Shown: positions 8,671 to 17,635 of the stretch, one piece after another
Layout of the letters: every line of letters begins with the position of its first letter
How positions within the stretch are numbered: the first letter of the stretch is position 1
NCBI GenBank assembly: GCA_947632415.1
Contig: CANRPB010000001.1
Span: 34,654 to 98,653 of the forward strand
Reading direction: 5' to 3'
DNA: 64,000 nt
Source of the DNA: an uncultured Bacilli bacterium
GTDB taxonomy: Bacteria > Bacillota_I > Bacilli_A > RF39 > UBA660
Program-made: the position numbers and the translations under genes
Notes under the pieces: model-generated
Told to the model about the DNA's origin: nothing
Seen by the model: the letters and a program-made list of their open reading frames with translations, nothing else
Databases searched by the model: none

Positions 8671-9231
8671 TCAATACTCTCTGCTTTTTACCAACCGGCC
8701 GAGTGTAATAGGGATTATCCGTCCACCAGTTTTTATACCGACTATAGCACTGAGCCCATCCACAGCAATGTTAGTATCGGTTATGTCCTTACTTTTTGCA
8801 TATTTCTCAATATTCTTCTGATTAATCCATTTGGAATGGAGTTCTCCATCAGAACAATTCCGCATGCAATCAAATAGAATATCTACTATGCAATCATAAT
8901 CTTTTCTCTTCTTAGCTTCGTCAATGATACTTTTAGTAATCTCATCAAAAGCTAATTCATTTCTAGTTCCGTTAGAACCAGTAATTGCATCTGCAACACT
9001 AATAGAGACATCTATAATACTCACCGATTCATAAGTATTAAATAATCTTTGCCACCATAACGGCCCACTTCCATAGTATAAGAAGACCCGTCCATCCTCT
9101 TGAATACTTACTTTTTTAGGCGTTTCTTTACTTCCTCCGTTCCAGATCTGAACTTTGGACAATATGGTTGGTTCAGAACATATTAGAATTCGCAGAAGTT
9201 CTACTCTTGTTTTAGAAAGTCTGCCATCCAT
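8671..9231 (-). CDS. Hypothetical protein, 186 aa
   Basis: No recognised domain. The N-terminal part has WWQRLF and VFLYYGSGP segments and the rest is mixed alpha/beta. It starts 8 nt after the stop of the gene ending at 9240, so they form an operon pair. Stop TGA. Function unknown. Confidence 0.6.
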   Translation of the reverse strand: MDGRLSKTRVELLRILICSEPTILSKVQIWNGGSKETPKKVSIQEDGRVFLYYGSGPLWWQRLFNTYESVSIIDVSISVADAITGSNGTRNELAFDEITKSIIDEAKKRKDYDCIVDILFDCMRNCSDGELHSKWINQKNIEKYAKSKDITDTNIAVDGLSAIVGIKTGGRIIPITLGRLVKSREY

Positions 9232-9239
9232 AAACTCTA

Positions 9240-9869
9240 TTATTCGTTAGTTTCTGTTACAGTTGCTGTTACATGAATTTCGGTAGTATCATCATTCAAA
9301 CCACACTGTCGTAAATAATCTGACTGCAAACGCTGATTCATGTCAATATATCCACGAACCGTTTCAGCCAACTGCATACACTTCCGTGACATTTCTTCAT
9401 AGAAGTTAAGAACATTCTGATTAGACAATTTAGTCAAATCATTCAACATCGGTAATTCTTCAGCAGTGAAAAACATCGGCTTTGAACCCGGTTTATTCAA
9501 CCGTTCAATACATTCAATAACGTTCTGGCGTGTTGCTTTAGTAAATTCAGGTGAAACCATTTCAAATACTAAAGACGGATCATTCTTCTTTTCGTTCAAT
9601 ACGATTTTCGGACGACCATCTACATCTTTCTCCAACAAAGATACTGATTCAACATCAATAGCTTTAAGGATATAAGCTTTTACTTCCTGACGGAAAGTAT
9701 TCTTACCTGTAGCTACATCTTCCTTATACTTAAGATCTGGTGCTTGTGCTACGATTGTAAATATCTGCTGCCCAAAGAACGGGCCATATTTCTGCGCAGT
9801 CTGGCGATATCGTGCCATAACCTGTGCTGCTAAACTCGGTGCAGTTGCACTCTTTACTGAAACTTCCAT
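9240..9869 (-). CDS. Hypothetical protein, 209 aa
   Basis: Well-formed gene with an AGGAACA-type purine stretch a few bases before the ATG. Mostly helical, with a Thr-rich C-terminal tail (VTATVTETNE). No domain recognised. It is the first gene downstream of the 2.1-kb non-coding region on the same strand, so the long RNA may be its leader or may be processed away from it. Confidence 0.65.
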   Translation of the reverse strand: MEVSVKSATAPSLAAQVMARYRQTAQKYGPFFGQQIFTIVAQAPDLKYKEDVATGKNTFRQEVKAYILKAIDVESVSLLEKDVDGRPKIVLNEKKNDPSLVFEMVSPEFTKATRQNVIECIERLNKPGSKPMFFTAEELPMLNDLTKLSNQNVLNFYEEMSRKCMQLAETVRGYIDMNQRLQSDYLRQCGLNDDTTEIHVTATVTETNE

Positions 9870-12000
9870 ATAATTGTTCCTTTTTGAGTCCGTACTTGAT
9901 ATACCAATACGAACAAGTTATACACTATGTTAATAATCTCCTCACTGTTCGGTCATTTACTGGTTACTCAATTATGGAGTAAGTGAATTCAATCACATAA
10001 CCTACTAAGTTTCTATGCATGATAATAAACTGTTAGAGTAATTTGAAAATATCTACTGATAAATTCTTTGATAATAGTTTGTTAATATAATTTTATCGTC
10101 CCGTTTCGACGGTTAAGATTCAATTTTTTCGATGCTTAACGCACCCCTCACCGTAATCTCATATCGCGATTAGATGCAATATGAAAAACTAAGTCAATGG
10201 CATCTTTTCAGCCTATTAGTGTTTCCGGGTATTACGACAATCTACGCGATTGAAGGTCGTTTATCTAACGTTACTAAACTCACAAGCTCATTGCATATAG
10301 CATGACCCACTTGTACCATTTCCAGGATTTCTTTGTTTATACTGCACGAACATTAGGATTTCCACCTATCATCGTTCCCTTGTTTGCTCATGGAATAATT
10401 TTCGACATGAGTGTACTATTAACCATATAGAGACAGTATATGAATTGACACAGGATGCTAACGAATCAGCGTTCTCTCACATCAGTAGTTGCGGCTACTA
10501 ACTTTACGAGTGTCTTAACGGTCAGCAATGTCGGTTGGCAGTCGGGGTGGCTCGTACTCCTTAACTTCTATCTTACAACAATAGTTTGAAATCTCTGTAC
10601 TACCATTGGACTTCCCATTTATTAATGATTAACAATCATGACACGCTTTGGAGTCGTGGCGGGTCAATTACTAGCCAAAACAACTTCTTAATCTTGTATT
10701 ACATCTAATACCCAGTAAGTTATTGTACTCGATTTTTATTTTGTACGATGGTCCTTATCCAAAATCCTGGAATGGACTAGTCTAATTTCCAAAGGTATTT
10801 ACATATCTTGAAATACTTAAGCTCTGCTTGTTTTTAAAGGAGTTTTCAAAGCATCTCCTAAATTCATTTTTACTACGTAATAACACTTGCTAAAGGTGTT
10901 CGCTTCTAAATTCAGGGTTAAAGCGCCCTCATAATCGCATTTTAGGCTTTTATTGTTTTTGCCTCGTCATTTCTCATTGTATTATACTCATCTACACGAC
11001 TAAACTCATGAGTCACCTTAGACTTGAAAGACGGTATCAATCTCATATACCTCATCCCTTATACGTAAGTTCTTTTGCAGCACACTAGTTACGGTAATGC
11101 ACAGGATTGGCTCCTGCTCCACGATAATCAGTCGTATTTCTACGGATCATTGCGTTTCCAGCTTTCATATCCTTACTTTGTATAAGTATGTACCATAACA
11201 CGGTTATCCTTACATTAGTATCAGTAATTTCCTCCCTTCATATATGCAAGTTCCAACATCCACAATTGCATGTTGCATCACAGCTGATGTGCATAGAACA
11301 CTAGAGTTAGCCTATTTTCCTATCTGGACGTATAGTTGACGCTTTTGTTGACCGATTTTGGAGACCGGTTGTGCCTGTAATGGGCAGTATTTGGTATGTT
11401 TCGGCTTCTCTTTCCAAAGGATTAGCCCAGGAACCGGATTGTCCCTGTTTCAGCATCGTGTTCATACTCCTGTTTGATTCTGCTTTTGATAAACTAATAA
11501 CGAGTATAAGGATTTCGTTCCTATTTTGGAGATTGTGGATATTGTTACTAAGTAGTTTTATTTGTTTATTCTACTAACTATATCTCTCCGATTTGAATTA
11601 ATTTATGACTAGGGTATCTTCTTGTAGCTCCTAAATCAAGGGTTCTTCACATTTAATATCGCCAGCCGGTTCTCATACTATTTGTGTGGGCTATTCACCC
11701 TCTCCCACTTTCCCTACCTTTTTCACCAGTATGGGCTATTATCCTACCTTTTGAGTATCTCACCGTTGTTGCGGCTATGGAGCATCTCATAACTACTCCT
11801 GACATATTCTCGGATTCTGTATCTTTCGGGCTATAACTAATGAGTTAAACTCCCTGACGGGCGCGACCAGTACTATTGTGTACTTTACCGCATGACTTCC
11901 CCGGAGTGATTTACGCTACAGTTTTACTCCTCTCGTACTATGATATAATTATAGATTTTTAAAGTGGTTATTATCATTAACTATTTACCACTAGGCATTT
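9870..12000 (-). ncRNA. Candidate giant structured non-coding RNA (~2.1 kb)
   Basis: No reading frame of useful length under either code, flanked by minus-strand genes on both sides. The minus-strand sequence contains many local hairpins. Examples by plus coordinates: 11133-11144 (CGTA-GAAA-TACG, a GNRA tetraloop), about 10100-10111 (CCGT-CGAA-ACGG), 10696-10711 (GTATTA-GATG-TAATAC), 10484-10499 (AGTAG/CTACT), 11963-11992 (AGTGGT/ACCACT) and 9909-9952 (CGAACA/TGTTCG). One 12-mer (11928-11939, AGTACGAGAGGA) equals the 23S sarcin-ricin loop core. Overall it is not recognisable as rRNA. GOLLD- or ROOL-type phage giant RNAs are the nearest known analogy, but no homology is claimed. Strand is inferred from neighbours and GNRA loops. 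Confidence 0.55.
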
Positions 12001-12011
12001 CTCGTCTGCCA

Positions 12012-12398
12012 TTAATTATTCTGTTCTGGTTCTAAACTGATAATTTTACCTGTTATTAGGTCGATTGTTGCAACAATCTTATTACCTTTACAAATATCTA
12101 CGAATTTATTTCTTATATCATTACTACTGATATAATCAATAGGATCCATACTCTTCGCGTTAAAACCATCCAAACATTCACAAGCATTACTTACAGACAA
12201 ATGTAAGTACTTCTCTGAATATAAACAATTTCTTATACTCGCACATGTACTATTATAAAGTGAATCAGAATTATCTCCATTTATAATAAAATAATCTGTT
12301 TGAGCATTAACAGAGGTCAGTTTTGCTCTGGCCTCTTTAAGCTCCTTTATGATACGAGACAACCGTATCATTTGTTTAAGTATAACCTTATTGTTCAT
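12012..12398 (-). CDS. Hypothetical protein, 128 aa
   Basis: Starts inside the end of the upstream membrane-anchored gene (11-nt overlap), so probably co-translated. Basic helical N-terminus, then a Cys-containing central part (four Cys between residues 50 and 80). No recognised domain. Its stop lies about 12 nt from the start of the long non-coding region. Confidence 0.6.
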   Translation of the reverse strand: MNNKVILKQMIRLSRIIKELKEARAKLTSVNAQTDYFIINGDNSDSLYNSTCASIRNCLYSEKYLHLSVSNACECLDGFNAKSMDPIDYISSNDIRNKFVDICKGNKIVATIDLITGKIISLEPEQNN

Positions 12399-12789
12399 GA
12401 TTCTTTACTAATTGTAATATAGATTGAGGTCGTTCGTCATCAGGTACCCTGCCTATAGACTTAACATATGGATACCCTGTTGAATTCTCTTTCTCTATTA
12501 TTTTAGTTTTCCACTTAACTACTGGCTTTGGTTCGCCAGTAGTCTTTACATTCACAATTGCATCTGTTGTTCCTTTTACGGACACGTTTAATGTAGCTAA
12601 ATCTATTTCTACATCAATTTGGTCTACAGATTTTTTCTCCTCTTTATTCACTATAGGGAACTTAGGTAGTTCCACAATTGAGGGAATTACAGGCTGTGCC
12701 TGTACAACTTCTGTAGTTGCAAATAATTGTCTGCCAATAAAGACACTAACAACGAACATTACCGCTACAGTTAATATTCTCCTATTCAT
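12388..12789 (-). CDS. Membrane-anchored or secreted protein, 133 aa
   Basis: N-terminal signal-anchor (residues about 5-24, ILTVAVMFVVSVFIG) preceded by Arg-Arg, followed by a Pro/Val/Lys-rich extracytoplasmic region. No domain recognised. An inner-membrane protein facing the periplasm is the simplest reading. Overlaps the next gene start by 11 nt. Confidence 0.6.
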   Translation of the reverse strand: MNRRILTVAVMFVVSVFIGRQLFATTEVVQAQPVIPSIVELPKFPIVNKEEKKSVDQIDVEIDLATLNVSVKGTTDAIVNVKTTGEPKPVVKWKTKIIEKENSTGYPYVKSIGRVPDDERPQSILQLVKNHEQ

Positions 12790-12835
12790 TTGATTGATTA
12801 ATTACTCAAGAATACCTATTTTTAGTAAAAGCTTC

Positions 12836-14323
12836 TTAAACCAGTTTATTTTTTTTCTCCGGTTCAGTAGCTGGATATTCTCCTTCTTTAGGAGCAATCA
12901 GTGTATCTTGACAGTATTCTGCAAGACGATCAGCAGGATCACGATACAGATTAATAATCTGCCCTACTACTAGGCGTAAATCATCTTCAGTGAACTTTTT
13001 ATTTGGTTTATCAAAGTAATTAGTTCTTACACTACCAAGAATCATGCGAGCAGCTTTACGATCACTTTCTATTTGAGCTTTCTTATTCTCTTCAAGTCCT
13101 TCAGTAGATATGTTATAATCGTTGAATAACTTAGAGATATATTCTTCACCAAGTATACCAGTAATTGCTTTCAACGCTTTATCTTCTTTGGGATCAAGCT
13201 TCTCGTTATCTTTCAGTTTATAACGGAATTTAGTTGTAAGCAATTCACGTAACGCCAATGCTACTTGCTCTTCAGACCAACCAAGTTTACTCATGTGATA
13301 GTGCAATATGGAATGCGCCATACACGGTGAACCGGTTAGTGATGTATAAGTATACATAGCCTGACCAAGGCCACTCATTAATGCGGTCGGCTCAATAAGT
13401 TTAAATATTTCTTGAATCCAATAATCAACTCCTTTATCATCTAAAGCGAGTCTCTTATCAGTATCATTTTCTTTGCCCAAACAATAGACACGATACCACT
13501 CAACAGTATTTACTATATTTGCGGCAGTGTTCTTTGTCTTAGTAATAAGATATTGAAGTGCTTCCTTCAATTCTTCTTCAGTAGTGATCTTCTTTGGATC
13601 AAGCTCGGGTACAACTGATACTACTTCACCTTCTTTCGGTTTCAAATCTTCAGGTATTTCAGATTTAGCGAAATCAAGTTTCATTTGACCGTCATTACCC
13701 GGTAACGCTTTGGCAGGTGCTAGTTTAATACCTAACATGCTTGCCATGTTCTGCAAAGGTACAATTTGATCTTCACTTATGAGCAGATTCAATTCACCTT
13801 TCTCATTCTTACTAAGCAATTCTTGACGGACATCGACTAATGCCAATAGAGTAACAACATCGATACTCTTCATCAAGTCACTATACAATTCCGGATAGTT
13901 CTTAACGAGTTCTTCATTCTTACCATATTTTTCCCACATAACATGAGCAAGCATGGCTTTACCATCTATACTAGATGTTGGTGCACTCATGGGAATACCC
14001 GTTGTTCCACCAATTAAAGAAGCTGCACGTTCCAATGCTTTCTTACCTCCTTTTAAGTCAGTATCAGCATTTTCTGGAATGATAGTAGGAATCTTTTCTG
14101 TCTTCTTTTTAGGCTTATCTGGAGCTTTCTGGGTGTCCTTCTTTGCCTCTACTTTTACTTCAGTAGCTGTAGGAGTAGTCTTTACTTCCTCTACTTTCAC
14201 TTCTTCAACTTTTGGTGTTTCCACCACTTTAGTTTCTTCAGCTTTTTGCTTAGCTTCTAATTTTGCAGCTTTTTTTGCTGCTTTCAATGCTGCTTTTCTT
14301 TCAGCTTTTGTCATTTCTGCCAT
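12836..14323 (-). CDS. Large hypothetical protein with Lys/Glu/Ala-rich N-terminus, 495 aa
   Basis: The first ~85 residues are low-complexity Lys/Ala/Glu/Val repeats (KAAKKAAKLEAKQKAEE and EVKVEEVKTT-like units), probably disordered or coiled. Residues ~95-490 look globular and mainly helical. No catalytic motif or known family recognised. It is one of the larger genes in the minus block, and its position with membrane genes and a sigma factor gives no clear function. Stop TAA, no internal TAG. Confidence 0.65.
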   Translation of the reverse strand: MAEMTKAERKAALKAAKKAAKLEAKQKAEETKVVETPKVEEVKVEEVKTTPTATEVKVEAKKDTQKAPDKPKKKTEKIPTIIPENADTDLKGGKKALERAASLIGGTTGIPMSAPTSSIDGKAMLAHVMWEKYGKNEELVKNYPELYSDLMKSIDVVTLLALVDVRQELLSKNEKGELNLLISEDQIVPLQNMASMLGIKLAPAKALPGNDGQMKLDFAKSEIPEDLKPKEGEVVSVVPELDPKKITTEEELKEALQYLITKTKNTAANIVNTVEWYRVYCLGKENDTDKRLALDDKGVDYWIQEIFKLIEPTALMSGLGQAMYTYTSLTGSPCMAHSILHYHMSKLGWSEEQVALALRELLTTKFRYKLKDNEKLDPKEDKALKAITGILGEEYISKLFNDYNISTEGLEENKKAQIESDRKAARMILGSVRTNYFDKPNKKFTEDDLRLVVGQIINLYRDPADRLAEYCQDTLIAPKEGEYPATEPEKKNKLV

Positions 14324-14385
14324 TTTGATAATAGTTTAAAATGTTAAATAAATTAGTTAAATACACATTAAAGATAGTTGAAATG

Positions 14386-14757
14386 TTAGCTATCATTTTG
14401 AATTGCTGGTGGGTTTCTTCCATTAGTACCTGTATGTTTACTAATTAGTGCGTCAAACAATACCTCATCTTTAATGATGTGACCTGCAACCCCAGATTGG
14501 CAAACGGTAGTACCTTCTGTCACTGTAGCTACTAAGCTTTGCATGCACATTAAAGGATCAGCATTATTTATGGTGCTAATCAGTTCAGTAACTGGTTTAA
14601 CTGGGTGTTTAGACCCAGTTAACCCTTTACTTAACATACCTACTAATAGACCAGTCATAATAGCAAAGAGTAGTTTCCACCACATCTTTGTACTACGAAA
14701 CAATCTAGCAATAACAAATGCTGCCATTACTAGAACAATAATAATTGCTGGTGTCAT
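14386..14757 (-). CDS. Small membrane protein, 123 aa
   Basis: Two hydrophobic segments near the N-terminus (about residues 3-18 and 27-44, LLFAIMTGLLVGML) separated by a basic RLFRSTKMWWK loop, then a polar C-terminal domain with two Cys. Resembles phage membrane proteins of unknown role. It follows the sigma factor gene closely (14 nt). Confidence 0.6.
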   Translation of the reverse strand: MTPAIIIVLVMAAFVIARLFRSTKMWWKLLFAIMTGLLVGMLSKGLTGSKHPVKPVTELISTINNADPLMCMQSLVATVTEGTTVCQSGVAGHIIKDEVLFDALISKHTGTNGRNPPAIQNDS

Positions 14758-14771
14758 AGTTAGTAATGTTT

Positions 14772-15332
14772 TTAGTTTAACAATTGTTTTAATCTCTCTC
14801 GCGCATTATTTAAACGCGCTTTAACTTGTGATTCTGTAATCCCAAGTTTATCACCTATCTCTTTATAAGATAGATTTTCAGTAGTACGTAACTCTATTAT
14901 AGTCCTATAATGAGGTCTAAGCATTTTTAATGCTTCAGTTAATCGTGAATTAGTTTCATGACCAATATATATTTCTTCAGGTGAATCGTCGGCCGAACTC
15001 CTCACTTGATAGAAATTTTCTTCATCATCTAATTCATAATCATACTTTTCCTTTTTAGTTCTACGAATATAGTCTATACTACTGTTTATAGCTATTGTTT
15101 TTAACCACATTTCAAATGAAATATGATATGTGTACGTAGCTAATTTAAAATAGGCTTTAGTAAAAGTCACTGATACTAAATCATCAGTTACGTCTTTATT
15201 TCTCACTATGTCATATATGACATTATGAATGACGTGTACGTATTTATTATAAAGCATAGTGAAGGCATTCTGGTCGCCTTCTTTAGCCTTGTTGATGAAG
15301 ACTAAGAGCTGTTGTTTCTCTTCATCTGTCAT
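14772..15332 (-). CDS. ECF-type RNA polymerase sigma factor
   Basis: 186 aa, close to the usual ECF length. Region 2 includes GDQNAFTMLYNKYVHVIHNVIYDIVRN and DDLVSVTFTKAYFKLATY; the end of region 2.4 is MWLKTIAINSSIDYIRRTKK. Region 4 has a clear helix-turn-helix: YRTIIELRTTENLSYKEIG, then DKLGITESQVKARLNNAR. ECF sigmas redirect host core RNA polymerase to alternative promoters, so this may switch phage or host transcription. I use the ATG at 15332 because the longer frame to 15425 overlaps the upstream gene. Confidence 0.85.
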   Translation of the reverse strand: MTDEEKQQLLVFINKAKEGDQNAFTMLYNKYVHVIHNVIYDIVRNKDVTDDLVSVTFTKAYFKLATYTYHISFEMWLKTIAINSSIDYIRRTKKEKYDYELDDEENFYQVRSSADDSPEEIYIGHETNSRLTEALKMLRPHYRTIIELRTTENLSYKEIGDKLGITESQVKARLNNARERLKQLLN

Positions 15333-15379
15333 AATATTAGGCTTGTTAGTGGTTATAACAATAACCAAACTGTTATAAC

Positions 15380-15763
15380 CTAGAATGGTAGCTCTAAAAT
15401 GTATCGGTAATAGTATTCGTACCATTCATTCATGAATTTCTTATATATATCCCATATGCATTCCATGAATTCTCTTTTCATGGGTATAGTTAGTATTTTC
15501 GGTGATGTATTGTTGATTAGTCCACAGACGATACGTATACGCACGTCTAATGTAACTCTGTGGTCTTTACCTATTCTCTGTAATATCATGTTATCAAAGA
15601 AGTAGATTATATGAGCAACATGTTTATACGATCCAAATGGTTTCTTTTTAATTTCTCTATTTTGAATACGTATAAAAGTGTACCATTCAGGACGCCAATT
15701 AAAATCACTATATTTAGCGCCCCAAACAGTATATATATGATTTGTTAAACTATGTATTACCAT
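15380..15763 (-). CDS. Hypothetical protein, 127 aa
   Basis: Rich in aromatic residues (Trp, Tyr) with a basic centre; no known domain. The first stop is TAG (15380-15382). If TAG is read as Gln the protein gains nine residues ending at a TAA at 15353, still upstream of the sigma factor ATG. It is one of three minus-strand genes that end in TAG. Start overlaps the previous gene's end by 14 nt. Confidence 0.55.
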   Translation of the reverse strand: MVIHSLTNHIYTVWGAKYSDFNWRPEWYTFIRIQNREIKKKPFGSYKHVAHIIYFFDNMILQRIGKDHRVTLDVRIRIVCGLINNTSPKILTIPMKREFMECIWDIYKKFMNEWYEYYYRYILELPF

Positions 15764-16208
15764 AATTTAATTGTTGCTTAGCTATTTTCATTAATACCAC
15801 ATTAATTTGAGCCAAAGACCAACCTGTTACTTCAAGCATATATGCTTTAGTGGCTGCAATACCTCTACCAAATACCGATACATCTTGGATATATCTATTA
15901 GTAAATGCTTCTAATTGTTCATTTGTAATATTAGGCATTTTAGTACCACGAATCGATTTACGATAAGATGGTAAGGAACATATTTCTGAGTATTCATACT
16001 CTAGAAAGACAAATTTATCAGGGTTGGTTAATATTGCTTGTATTTCAACTGAATCTTCAGGCAATACAGTAAATTTACCCTTTTGCACTAAATCATTGAT
16101 TAATAGTGCATTAGTAATTCTTAAGCACGGAGCTTCACCAATTACATTTGCTAATAATTCAAATTGGTCACCTATTATTCTATAGATACCGGGGTGATTG
16201 AGTTTCAT
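15750..16208 (-). CDS. Hypothetical protein, 152 aa
   Basis: No recognised domain; mixed alpha/beta. Ends in TAG at 15750-15752; readthrough would add about 11 residues and lengthen the overlap with the next gene to about 48 nt, so TAG probably acts as a stop here. Start codon overlaps the upstream stop (ATGA), indicating translational coupling. Confidence 0.55.
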   Translation of the reverse strand: MKLNHPGIYRIIGDQFELLANVIGEAPCLRITNALLINDLVQKGKFTVLPEDSVEIQAILTNPDKFVFLEYEYSEICSLPSYRKSIRGTKMPNITNEQLEAFTNRYIQDVSVFGRGIAATKAYMLEVTGWSLAQINVVLMKIAKQQLNYGNT

Positions 16209-16387
16209 TTGTTGATTTCTTTTTTAAAGTTATCGACTATTCCAGACACTTCAGATAATGATAGTTCTGGATACTTTTGCATCACTTTATTTATTGCATC
16301 TATATCAGACTTGGCTGAATTGAGCAATTTAATAAACTCTGTTCTTTCGTGCTTAGATTTAAACCAAGCAAAATACTTTACATACAT
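16205..16387 (-). CDS. Small hypothetical protein, 60 aa
   Basis: Charged helical protein in a chain of overlapping genes: ATGA overlap with the downstream gene and a 10-nt overlap with the upstream one. That chain supports it being real. No domain recognised. Confidence 0.5.
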   Translation of the reverse strand: MYVKYFAWFKSKHERTEFIKLLNSAKSDIDAINKVMQKYPELSLSEVSGIVDNFKKEINK

Positions 16388-16665
16388 TGATACTCGTATT
16401 CTTTAATTTTGTTACTCAGTTCATTCCATTTAGTTAAATTAATATCAGTAGCATCAACTAAATGAATAATGTTACAATCTACTACGTTAGTATCAAATAT
16501 TCTGTAAAGTATTTTAATTGCTTTTTTATAATGATACCTATTTTTATAGTACTGCGGTATTGCACCATAAAGACGCTCAACCAATTCTGTCCGCATCTTC
16601 AATTCAGTAGCAGCTTTATCCCATGCTTCTGGAAGATTCTCTCTGATAAATTTTCTAACACTCAT
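16378..16665 (-). CDS. Hypothetical protein, 95 aa
   Basis: Basic N-terminal half and acidic C-terminus; no known domain. First gene of an overlapping four-gene chain, beginning 31 nt downstream of the tRNA-like gene at 16696-16768, which could provide a processed 5' end. Confidence 0.55.
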   Translation of the reverse strand: MSVRKFIRENLPEAWDKAATELKMRTELVERLYGAIPQYYKNRYHYKKAIKILYRIFDTNVVDCNIIHLVDATDINLTKWNELSNKIKEYEYQCM

Positions 16666-16695
16666 AATTTAATTGATTTAAATTGTTAATAATGT

Positions 16696-16768
16696 AGTGA
16701 GTAGGAGATTCGAACTCCTTATCTCTTGGTAAAATCCAAGGCTTCACTCCACGCAAAGCTTACTCACT
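16696..16768 (-). tRNA. tRNA-like gene with unusual anticodon loop
   Basis: On the minus strand: acceptor AGTGAGT/ACTCACT, T arm AGGAG-TTCGAAT-CTCCT, D arm GCTT/AAGC with an 11-nt loop, and anticodon arm CTTGG/CCAAG. The anticodon loop is only 6 nt (ATTTTA), or 8 nt if one pair opens, and no base separates the D and anticodon stems. An anticodon cannot be assigned safely (TTT or TTA are conceivable). Ends 30 nt upstream of the next start codon. Confidence 0.65.
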
Positions 16769-17635
16769 AATCCATCAAGTTCTAACATTTTACAGGGTCG
16801 AGAGCTTGCAACAACACCAAACCTATTTATTACTCGCGGGGATACGACGAGGCTCACCTCTGTTGCTAGACGGAGCTACCCCAGACTTTACTTACGCTAC
16901 TAAGCGGGTATAGTCAGTAACATAACTTGTATTGCCAGTTATTCGCATTATTGACCTATTCTATTTCACATTGTCGCCGTCAAATCCATTTTACCCCCGT
17001 AGAATGCGTTTTAAGGCTATTTTAAGGCGATTCTAGACACTTTTGAGGTTGACTGGATGATTTATATCAATTTGCATCTAAAATGTCTTAAAATGGCTTA
17101 AAACGCTTAATTATGAAAAATTTAATTAGAATAGTGGAGGTAGAGATCTCCGACAATCTCGTCCGTACGACTGCTCCATAGACCTAACAGTCAATTGTGG
17201 ATATGTAGCCGACCAAAGCTACATACCCTATGGTCTTGTAAATGGTTAGTTCACTATATACTGATCTTGATGATATACGAATGATGACAGCTTTTATCCT
17301 ATACACTGTGATTCGAAGATTCACATCATTCAGTCTATGCTTGATACCACGACTAAAGCTTTTCTCTATTTCTAGAGGACAATCTTATTGTCGCGATCTC
17401 AGACTTATGATCAGTAGTTCATTGTGGTCCCTCATAACTGATTCAAAGATACTGTATGAGACCTGTTAATTCAGGTCTGTAATGCGACTCAGGCCCTGTG
17501 CGCAATGCAACTTCCGACTCACGCATTAAAGTTATTGATTCAAAGATTCTAAACTTGGAACTTCTTTTTTTATGAAAGTCACTTCAGTGACTTGAGTAAA
17601 TAAGCCACGCTAGTGGACTTTTATTTTTAATCGAA
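16769..17635. other. Structured intergenic region (~870 bp) without genes
   Basis: No credible ORF. Contains one copy of the phased TTTTAAG inverted repeat (17006-17106). Perfect hairpins include about 17203-17224 (TATGTAGC/GCTACATA), 17364-17377 (CTCTA-GAAA-TAGAG on the minus strand, a GNRA loop), 17459-17478 (AGACCTG/CAGGTCT) and 17576-17593 (AAGTCACT/AGTGACTT). A short motif TGATTC(G/A)AAGAT occurs three times near 17310, 17450 and 17536. It may hold a second structured RNA plus a promoter; strand unknown. Confidence 0.5.
17006..17106. repeat. Phased TTTTAAG inverted repeat, copy 1
   Basis: The left arm has TTTTAAG boxes at 17009 and 17020 (11-nt step). The right arm has CTTAAAA boxes at 17087 and 17097 (10-nt step). 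The arms are an imperfect inverted repeat of about 24 bp around a ~55-bp AT-rich centre. The same arrangement recurs at 463-555, 22329-22413 and 62896-62979, so it looks like a protein-binding control site. Confidence 0.65.

Noticed and set aside
9909..9952. CRISPR array or direct repeats in the gaps
   Set aside because: No regularly spaced identical repeats with unique spacers were found anywhere in the window.
11371..11577. 68-aa plus-strand frame inside the non-coding region
   Set aside because: Isolated, opposite to neighbours, no ribosome site, hydrophobic low-quality composition; typical chance frame in a structured RNA.
9870..12000. Possible rRNA (23S or 16S) fragment
   Set aside because: Only scattered short words match (the sarcin-ricin 12-mer, GGCTAACTC, GATACCCT). 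Their order is wrong for rRNA, the flanks of the sarcin-ricin word do not pair, and the peptidyl-transferase and decoding-centre sequences are absent.
13953..14339. 128-aa frame on the plus strand over the 495-aa gene
   Set aside because: It is the antisense shadow of the Lys/Ala/Glu-rich N-terminus; Val/Ser/Ala/Phe-rich content is an artefact of the opposite strand.
17571..17630. Terminator between 17.57 and 17.63 kb
   Set aside because: Hairpins AAGTCACT/AGTGACTT and CCAC/GTGG lack a proper T tract in the right orientation for the minus-strand gene; left as hairpins only.
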